Source: Cellvibrionales bacterium UBA4495 | GTDB lineage: Bacteria; Pseudomonadota; Gammaproteobacteria; Pseudomonadales; Porticoccaceae | Direction of reading: 5' to 3' | Assembly: GCA_002388905.1 (NCBI GenBank) | Contig: DGNJ01000075.1 | Coordinates: 57,567-121,566 of the forward strand | Length of the DNA stretch: 64,000 bases | Shown: positions 58,712 to 64,000 of the stretch, one piece after another | Position numbering within the stretch: position 1 is the stretch's first letter | Layout of the letters: every line of letters starts with the position of its first letter | The notes under the pieces: model-generated | Told to the model about the DNA's origin: nothing | The model's database searches: none | What the model saw: only the letters and a program-made list of their open reading frames with translations | Translations under genes and position numbers: made by a program

Positions 58712-60480
58712 CCACGTGTCTCCTGCCTGACCGGCGTTTTCAGGGCGTGCCGGGCGGCAATATAGCCAAAGGTCATGGCCGGACCGATGGTGGCGCCGGG
58801 GCCGAAATAGGCATTCCGGGCCGGGCTGGCGATACAGTTCCCGGCCCCGTAGAGGCCGGGAATGGGCCTGTTGTCTGCGCTTACAACCTGGGCCCTGTCG
58901 TTGATGACGGGCCCGCCGTTGGTGTCGAGCGCCCCCGGGGCGAGAATAATCGCGTAGTAGGGGCCTTTGTCTGCCAGTGGATACATTGTGCTGTTGGGGT
59001 AGGGGTTGACTTCGTGGCCGCTGTCTTCGTTGAACTTGGTCCACAGGGGATGCCACTCCCGGTCGTACAGGTAGTCGCCCCGCTGGAAATCCAGGTCCTT
59101 GCCCTTGCGGGCGAACTCGTTGAAGCGTTTGAAAGTTTCCTCCAGACTGTCGGCAAACGATTTGTCCAGCTGGAAATCGCCCGTTTTACCGGCCAGGCCG
59201 GCAAGGCGGTCGCGAAGCTTGACGGAGAGATCGCCAAAGGTCTGGCCGGAAACAACGTAGCTGGCGCGACTGTGCACCGGTGGCAGACCCGTGCCGCTGC
59301 CGGTGGACTCTGCAACCCTGTCATCGTAGATCATAAACAGCAGCTGGTTCGGGTACTCTGCATTGGCAACATCGAAATCGAAATGGGCGCGGGTGCGGTC
59401 ATTGTAATTACGGTGCTCGTCCACCACCCGCCTGCCGTATTTGTTGACCAGGAACATGGCGTCGCCGGGGGGTACGAACATGGGCGCGCCCACGGCCCGG
59501 TTTTCCAGGGCCTGTTCCAGTACCACCTGACTGCGCCAGGCGCCGGACAGGTTGCCCATCCGGGCACCGACACGGCCGGCCATGGGAATCAGGTCGCCGG
59601 TGGCGGATTGCTGGCCGCAGGAGCCGTAGATAAACATGTCCTGATAGGCGCGGATCATTTCCACGTTGTGAACGTAACCGCCGGTACCGAAAATCACGCC
59701 CTTGCGGGTCCGCACGTTGGTGATCCCGCCGTTGTGCTGCACGGCAACCCCGACAACCACGTTATCTTCCACGAGGATGTCGGTGACCTGGTGATCCGTT
59801 TCGATGGCGACGTTGCGCTCGCCGAGCCAGGACTCCATCTGCCCGATCATGCCGAAGCCGTGGGCGTAGTCACCGTTGTCGGTGGCTACTGCCAGGGCCC
59901 GGCGCTTGGGCAACTTGTTTTCCGGCACATCGGGCAGGTAGTCGGTCGCCGGCACATCGAGATGGAACATCTGGAATTCCCGGACATTCAGGGCGCCGGT
60001 TTCCCGCATATGGTCGGTCATTTTCCAGCCATTGTCATAGAACGCCGCCAGCCGGGCAAAGGCCTCTGGGGTCAGGCCCATATGGGGCGCGTCGGGGCTG
60101 TACTGGCCGGGATAGGCGTAGCGGGCCAGGTATTGGAGGCACTCGGTGCGGTCGTCGGTGATGCCTTCATTGCGAAGGATGAAATGGTTGGGAATCCAGA
60201 AAACGGCCCCCGACTTCGCGGTGGTGCCGCCCGGGACCGGGGCCTTTTCGAAAACGGCAACCTCGGCACCGCCGTCAACAGCCGTAACGGCGGCGGTCAG
60301 GGCGGCGGCGCCGCTACCCACGCAGACAATATCCACTTCCCGGTCCCAGCGACGTTTTTCGCCGGCGGCTGTCATGGTGCCGGTGCCGGCCACCGCCGCC
60401 GTGGCGCCCGCCATTGCGGTACCGGCAATCCCGGCCAGGATCTGGCGACGAGTCAGGGGGGTCGATTTCTTATCAGTCAT
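58708..60480 (-). CDS. Tat-exported FAD dehydrogenase, 3-ketosteroid-delta1-dehydrogenase-like
   Basis: 590-aa flavoprotein of the FAD-binding-2 (fumarate reductase/KSTD) family. A twin-arginine signal lies at the N-terminus (LTRRQILAGIAG, Arg11-Arg12), followed by dinucleotide-binding GSGAAALTAA (from residue 55) and Glu78. The C-terminal motif NGGPVIND ... IPGLYGAGNC ... GPGATIGPAMTFGYIAARHA matches KSTD-type enzymes that introduce a C=C next to a ketone. ATG at 60480 has AGGAA upstream. It is translationally coupled to a periplasmic cytochrome, so it probably oxidises a keto compound outside the cytoplasm. A true steroid substrate is not proven. Confidence 0.88.
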   Translation of the reverse strand: MTDKKSTPLTRRQILAGIAGTAMAGATAAVAGTGTMTAAGEKRRWDREVDIVCVGSGAAALTAAVTAVDGGAEVAVFEKAPVPGGTTAKSGAVFWIPNHFILRNEGITDDRTECLQYLARYAYPGQYSPDAPHMGLTPEAFARLAAFYDNGWKMTDHMRETGALNVREFQMFHLDVPATDYLPDVPENKLPKRRALAVATDNGDYAHGFGMIGQMESWLGERNVAIETDHQVTDILVEDNVVVGVAVQHNGGITNVRTRKGVIFGTGGYVHNVEMIRAYQDMFIYGSCGQQSATGDLIPMAGRVGARMGNLSGAWRSQVVLEQALENRAVGAPMFVPPGDAMFLVNKYGRRVVDEHRNYNDRTRAHFDFDVANAEYPNQLLFMIYDDRVAESTGSGTGLPPVHSRASYVVSGQTFGDLSVKLRDRLAGLAGKTGDFQLDKSFADSLEETFKRFNEFARKGKDLDFQRGDYLYDREWHPLWTKFNEDSGHEVNPYPNSTMYPLADKGPYYAIILAPGALDTNGGPVINDRAQVVSADNRPIPGLYGAGNCIASPARNAYFGPGATIGPAMTFGYIAARHALKTPVRQETRG

Positions 60481-60565
60481 TTCGTGATTCCTAAAATTTA
60501 TTATCGCCAAGTGGGGAACCGGCTATATCTGCGCCGGTCCCACGTGGGATTGTTGCCGGCGGTTT

Positions 60566-61594
60566 TCAGGCGGCAGAGTCATCCTCGACACGGACAATCA
60601 TCTTGCCCTCATTGGTGCCGTCAAATAGCTTCTGGAAAGCTTCCAGCGTGTTTTCGAAGCCATCGACGATTTCCTCCCTGAAGTGGATGCGGCCTTCCTC
60701 GAGCCACTGGGCCATCTGCTTGACACCCTCGGGGAAGCGGTCGAAGTAATTGCTCACCAGGTAGCCCTGGACGACCGCGCTTTTTGCCAGAATCTGCCAC
60801 CAGTTATAGGGGCCGGGCACGGGCTCTTTGGCGTTATAGCCGGAAATGGCGCCGCAAAAGACGATGCGGGCGTGGTCCCTGAGGTTGAGCAGTGCCGCAT
60901 CGAGGATCTCGCCGCCGACGTTGTCGAAATAAACGTCCACTCCCTCGGGACAGGCTTCGGCAATGGCGTCCACCAGGGAACCACAGGTCTTGTAATTGAT
61001 GGCCTTGTCGAAGCCGAGATCTTCGGTGATCCAGCGGCATTTCTCATCGCTGCCCGCCAGGCCGACCACCTTGCAGCCCTTGATCTTGGCAATCTGGCCG
61101 CCGAGGGAGCCCACTGCGCCGGCGGCGGCACTCATCAGAACGGTCTGCCCGCTCTTAATCTGGCCGGCTTCGAGAAGGCCGAAATAGGGCGTCATGCCCA
61201 CGGCGCCAAAAATGTCCAGATAGTACTGCAAGGGGTATTGGTTGTCGGCGGGAATCTTTACCAGTGTCCCGCCTTCGGCGACGCTGTAGTCTTCCCAGGC
61301 ATTCATGCCCCATACTTCATCGCCTTCCGCGAAATCGGGGTGGCGACTTTCGACCACCCGTCCGACAGTGGTGCTGCGGATTGGCGCGCCCAACTCAATG
61401 GGCGGCAAATAGTTGGGCTCGTCCCTCATCCAGCCGCGGATCGCGGGGTCGATGGAAAAGTAGAGATTCTTAATCAGCACCTGGCCCTGGCCAGGGGAGG
61501 GAACGGCAACATCCCGTCGCCGGACGTCGTCGCTGGTGGGGCGGCCCTCGGGCCGTTGATGCAGATAAAACTGCCGATTAACTGCTTCTGTCAT
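60566..61594 (-). CDS. NADP-dependent MDR reductase (prostaglandin/leukotriene reductase-like)
   Basis: 342-aa paralogue of the reductase at 53694: NRQFYLHQRPEGRPTSDDVR, SAAAGAVGSLGGQIAKIKGC, GSDEKCRWI, YFDNVGGEILDAALLNL, and CGAISGYN. It reduces enone-type double bonds in the family (PTGR/CurA-like). Eighty-five bp separate it from the Tat flavoprotein on the same strand, so one transcript is likely: the flavoprotein would form a C=C and this enzyme could reduce another. Divergent from the Rieske ferredoxin. Confidence 0.92.
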   Translation of the reverse strand: MTEAVNRQFYLHQRPEGRPTSDDVRRRDVAVPSPGQGQVLIKNLYFSIDPAIRGWMRDEPNYLPPIELGAPIRSTTVGRVVESRHPDFAEGDEVWGMNAWEDYSVAEGGTLVKIPADNQYPLQYYLDIFGAVGMTPYFGLLEAGQIKSGQTVLMSAAAGAVGSLGGQIAKIKGCKVVGLAGSDEKCRWITEDLGFDKAINYKTCGSLVDAIAEACPEGVDVYFDNVGGEILDAALLNLRDHARIVFCGAISGYNAKEPVPGPYNWWQILAKSAVVQGYLVSNYFDRFPEGVKQMAQWLEEGRIHFREEIVDGFENTLEAFQKLFDGTNEGKMIVRVEDDSAA

Positions 61595-61695
61595 GGAGCT
61601 CCCCCTGGTTGAAAATCTTGCCGGTTCCAGCGGATTCGATCCAGGTGGCTTGCCGGCTGTAATTAGTCGACGTTATCCCAGTTCTATATAAAAAT

Positions 61696-61707
61696 CAATC
61701 ACGATTG
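61696..61707. promoter_or_regulatory. Operator-like palindrome CAATC-AC-GATTG
   Basis: Perfect 5+5 bp inverted repeat about 100 bp upstream of the minus-strand MDR gene. Flanking A and T tracts match the AAACAATC variant at 25682. Confidence 0.45.
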
Positions 61708-61758
61708 TTTCCTTGGTGCGGGGCGTTACCCTTTGTGCAGTGCTCCGGTGCCTTCCTT

Positions 61759-61789
61759 CTAAAAAAACAATCTTGTCTTGTTTTTTTAG
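61759..61789. promoter_or_regulatory. Perfect 12-bp inverted repeat CTAAAAAAACAA / TTGTTTTTTTAG
   Basis: Two perfect 12-bp arms around a 7-base centre (TCTTGTC), between divergent promoters. It is the longest perfect repeat of this AT-rich type here. It could be a high-affinity operator or, less likely, a terminator-like structure. Confidence 0.5.
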
Positions 61790-61996
61790 ATAGGTTAAGC
61801 TTTTCTGCTATCTTCAGGTAAAGTGAAGGCCGGATCCGGGGGCGGATGACCCTTCGGCCAGCCGCTGATCGAAGGGCGGGCATTGACGAGAAGGGTGCAC
61901 AAAGCCGGTCGCGGGGCCAGACAGCAGGCGCCCCGGCCCTGAGCCTCGACGATCAGGCACGGCATCGGAAATTCAGGAACCGTAACGAGGACTGCT

Positions 61997-62314
61997 ATGG
62001 CGGATCAATATCATCGGCTGTTCCCCACCGAGGAACTGGCGAAAAACAGCAGCAAACCGGTTGAGGTCGGGGGCCACAATATCCTGGTTTGCAATGCCAA
62101 CAACGAATTCTATGCCATCGAAAACCAGTGCACCCACCAGGCATCGAAACTGGAAGGAGGCCGGATCCGCAACTGTTTTATTTCCTGTCCGCTCCATGGC
62201 GTTCGATTCGATCTGCGCGACGGCCATCCCAAGGGCGAACTGACCAAGATTCCGGTAAAAACCTACCCGACCCGGGTGGTCGACGGTTATGTGGAAGTGG
62301 AGGTGGATTCCTAG
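61997..62314 (+). CDS. Rieske-type [2Fe-2S] ferredoxin
   Basis: 105-aa small electron carrier. Cluster ligands are Cys45/His47 (CTH) and Cys64/His67 (CPLH), with the usual FDLRDGHPKGELTKIPVKTY end. AACGAGG lies upstream of the ATG. It resembles NirD/biphenyl-dioxygenase ferredoxins. It is the only ferredoxin in the window, so it is the best candidate donor for one or more of the four Rieske oxygenases. No ferredoxin reductase gene is present. Confidence 0.92.
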   Translation: MADQYHRLFPTEELAKNSSKPVEVGGHNILVCNANNEFYAIENQCTHQASKLEGGRIRNCFISCPLHGVRFDLRDGHPKGELTKIPVKTYPTRVVDGYVEVEVDS

Positions 62315-62437
62315 CGAGAACCATTTAGGCCGGTATGCGCTCTCTATCCCGCCGATCATCCCTCCACAAATGGGATAGGGTGGGACGCTTTCGATTGTTG
62401 GTGATTTATCCACCTCAGAAATATACAGGAATACCTT

Positions 62438-63640
62438 ATGGACTTTCATCTTTCCCCGGAAATCGAAGACTACCGTCAGCGGATTCGCGCCTTTGTCGAG
62501 GAGCACATCCTGCCGCTGGAGGACGATTCTGCCAATTACGACGAGCACGAGAACATCCGCCTGGATGTGCTCGATGAGATGCGGGAGAAAGCCCGGTCCG
62601 AGGGGCTCTGGGCCTTCCAGATGCCGCGCGCCCGGGGCGGACGGGAAGTGGGCATTGTCGGCATGGCCGCCCTCTACGAGGAGATGAATCGCTCCATTTT
62701 CGGCCCGGTCTGCTTCAATAGCGGCGCCCCGGACGACGGCAACATGATCCTGCTCAACAAGGTCGGCACCGACGCCCAGAAGGACAAGTGGCTGCAGCCC
62801 ATCATTGACGGCAGGGTCCGCTCGGCCTTTGTCATGACCGAGGCGGACCCCGGTGCCGGCTCCGACCCCGCCGGCATGATGAAGACCACCGCCGAAAAGC
62901 AGGGCGACAAGTGGGTGGTCCACGGCCGTAAATGGTTTATCACCGGGGCCGAGGAATCGACGCATTTTATCCTCATTGCCCGCACTTCGGACGATCCCCG
63001 CAAGGGCCTTTCCGCGTTTATGTTTCACCGGGATCAGCCGGGCTGGAAGATTGACCGGCGCATCGAGATTATGGGCCCGGAGGAGCACGGCGGTCATTGT
63101 GAACTGAGCTTCGATGGCCTGGAAATTGCCGACGAGGACCGCCTGATGAATGTGGGCGACGGCCTGAAGGCCACCCAGATCCGGTTGGGCACGGCGCGGT
63201 TGACCCACTGCATGCGCTGGTTGGGCCTGGCCAAGCGTTCCATGGAAATCGCCCAGGAGTACATTTCCCGGCGCCGGGCTTTCGGCAAGACCCTGGCTGA
63301 GAACGAGGTCATCCAGAACATGATGGGCGCGGTGGCCATGGATATCCAGGTGGGTCGCCTGCTGACCATGAACGCCGCCTGGAAACTGGATCAGGGCGAC
63401 TTTGCCCGCAAGGAAGTCTCCATGGCCAAGATTCACGTGGCCGACACCCTGCACCGGGCGGTGGATACGGCCATCCAGCTCAATGGCGCCCGCGGCTATT
63501 CGAAAGACACCGTTCTGGAATGGATCTACCGCTACGCCCGGCAGGCCCGGCTGGTGGACGGTGCCAGCGAAGTGCACAAGATGGTGCTGTCCCGTTTCTA
63601 TGCCAAGGAAGGCAACGATTTCTGGTCCTGGGGCGTATGA
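62438..63640 (+). CDS. Acyl-CoA dehydrogenase, ACAD10/11 type
   Basis: 400-aa FAD flavoenzyme oxidising an acyl-CoA to an enoyl-CoA. Landmarks are [51 protein letters not shown] and [17 protein letters not shown]. The catalytic base region reads LVDGASEVH, with Asp374 where medium-chain enzymes have Glu; this DGxxEVH form is characteristic of the ACAD10/11 subgroup. It lies ten bases before a kinase-like gene, the bacterial counterpart of the domains fused in human ACAD10/11. It probably acts on a hydroxylated or unusual acyl-CoA. Confidence 0.92.
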   Translation: MDFHLSPEIEDYRQRIRAFVEEHILPLEDDSANYDEHENIRLDVLDEMREKARSEGLWAFQMPRARGGREVGIVGMAALYEEMNRSIFGPVCFNSGAPDDGNMILLNKVGTDAQKDKWLQPIIDGRVRSAFVMTEADPGAGSDPAGMMKTTAEKQGDKWVVHGRKWFITGAEESTHFILIARTSDDPRKGLSAFMFHRDQPGWKIDRRIEIMGPEEHGGHCELSFDGLEIADEDRLMNVGDGLKATQIRLGTARLTHCMRWLGLAKRSMEIAQEYISRRRAFGKTLAENEVIQNMMGAVAMDIQVGRLLTMNAAWKLDQGDFARKEVSMAKIHVADTLHRAVDTAIQLNGARGYSKDTVLEWIYRYARQARLVDGASEVHKMVLSRFYAKEGNDFWSWGV

Positions 63641-63650
63641 GGCAAAGCCG

Positions 63651-64000
63651 ATGGCCGAGTCGCTGAACATCCGGGCCCTGGAGTCCTATCTGCCCACGCA
63701 CATCGAAGGCTTCGAGGGCCCCATCCGTGCGAAAAAATTCTCCGAGGGGCAGTCGAACCCGACATTCCTCCTGACCACGCCGAACCGGCGCTATGTATTG
63801 CGTCGAAAGCCGCCCGGCCAGCTTCTCAAGTCGGCCCACGCCGTGGACCGGGAGTACCGGGTGCTGTCGGCCCTGGCCGATACCGAGGTGCCGGTACCCC
63901 GTGTCTACCATCTGTGCGAAGACGAGTCCGTCATCGGTTCCATGTTCTATGTTATGGAGTTTGTCGACGGCCGGATTTTCTGGGACCCGGCCCTGCCGGA
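63651..64000 (+). CDS. Phosphotransferase (APH/ACAD10-11 kinase-like), partial at window end
   Basis: N-terminal 116 or so residues of a kinase-like protein; the gene continues past 64000. [14 protein letters not shown] is the nucleotide loop, then [28 protein letters not shown] and [13 protein letters not shown], all typical of the aminoglycoside-phosphotransferase-like family adjoining ACAD10/11-type dehydrogenases. Homologues such as LvaA phosphorylate a 4-hydroxyacyl-CoA. It begins ten bases after the dehydrogenase stop, so they are co-expressed. The catalytic HxD region lies beyond the window. Confidence 0.85.
   Translation, partial: MAESLNIRALESYLPTHIEGFEGPIRAKKFSEGQSNPTFLLTTPNRRYVLRRKPPGQLLKSAHAVDREYRVLSALADTEVPVPRVYHLCEDESVIGSMFYVMEFVDGRIFWDPALP

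Larger units (their letters stand above)
61595..61996. other. 402-bp divergent promoter region with two operator-like repeats
   Basis: No gene is supported. Two operator-like inverted repeats lie at 61696 and 61759, in AT-rich DNA between the MDR gene (minus) and the Rieske ferredoxin (plus). The 61800-61990 part is GC-rich leader without a recognised RNA motif. Confidence 0.45.

Noticed and set aside
1-64000. Complete steroid-degradation pathway
   Set aside because: The KSTD-like flavoprotein and many SDRs suggest steroids, but no typical KshB reductase, extradiol ring-cleavage or side-chain thiolase genes are seen. The substrate class is left open.

Overview
The window looks like part of a large catabolic island from a GC-rich Gram-negative bacterium. 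A marine-type gammaproteobacterium is my best guess; a sphingomonad-like alphaproteobacterium is not excluded. The basis is four TonB-dependent outer-membrane receptors with signal peptides and TonB boxes, Sec and Tat periplasmic redox proteins, Shine-Dalgarno sites before most starts, and a short inverted-repeat element with CTAG flanks. I see no rRNA, tRNA, CRISPR array, phage gene or intact insertion sequence. About 59 protein genes are supported, nearly all from families used in breakdown of hydrophobic cyclic compounds (steroids, terpenoids, lignans or similar aromatics). The actual substrate cannot be read from the sequence.

Layout. 0-2.2 kb: an aromatic-acid-type MFS importer and a VOC protein (minus). 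2.4-5.6 kb: a divergent SDR and TonB receptor 1. 5.8-13.2 kb: an eight-gene plus-strand operon with five SDRs, a SnoaL-like protein, an EthD protein and a two-domain Fe-S flavoprotein of the 2,4-dienoyl-CoA reductase type. 13.2-19.2 kb: an SDR (minus), a Dabb-PASTA fusion, a TIM-barrel isomerase, a periplasmic heme/beta-propeller fusion, a SnoaL-like protein and a luciferase-like oxidoreductase. 19.8-25.3 kb: TonB receptor 2, a GST-like protein, an SDR and a zinc alcohol dehydrogenase (minus). 25.8-27.7 kb: Rieske oxygenase 1 and a MaoC protein. 27.8-35.3 kb: a nine-gene minus-strand cluster headed by Rieske oxygenase 2. 35.6-40.4 kb: a P450cam-like cytochrome P450, a Gfo/Idh/MocA dehydrogenase and TonB receptor 3. 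40.9-45.5 kb: SnoaL-like and EthD proteins, a GMC oxidoreductase, an aldo/keto reductase and a 186-bp MITE-like element. 45.9-52.1 kb: TonB receptor 4, a carboxymuconolactone decarboxylase-like protein, a SnoaL-like protein, a wax-ester synthase and a lipase-like hydrolase. 52.1-58.2 kb: Rieske oxygenases 3 and 4 with an MDR reductase and SRPBCC, TIM-barrel and ABM proteins. 58.3-61.6 kb: a Tat-exported KSTD-like flavoprotein, its c-type cytochrome and an MDR reductase (minus). 62.0-64.0 kb: a Rieske ferredoxin, an ACAD10/11-type acyl-CoA dehydrogenase and the start of its kinase-like partner.

A plausible scheme (inference): receptors bring related hydrophobic ligands across the outer membrane; the periplasmic flavoprotein-cytochrome pair may dehydrogenate them; P450 and four single-component Rieske oxygenases hydroxylate or dealkylate; SDR, MDR, AKR and GMC enzymes interconvert alcohols and ketones; small barrel proteins catalyse isomerisations; MaoC, enoyl-CoA hydratase and acyl-CoA dehydrogenase finish side chains or opened rings; the wax-ester synthase may store products.

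The strongest hidden signal is regulatory. Most divergent promoters carry a variant of one inverted repeat (type AAACAG-N-CTGTTT), yet no transcription-factor gene lies in the 64 kb. This suggests one regulon run by an unlinked repressor. One operator overlaps a promoter whose transcript would end at a strong orphan terminator, a candidate small RNA (about 54859-55115).
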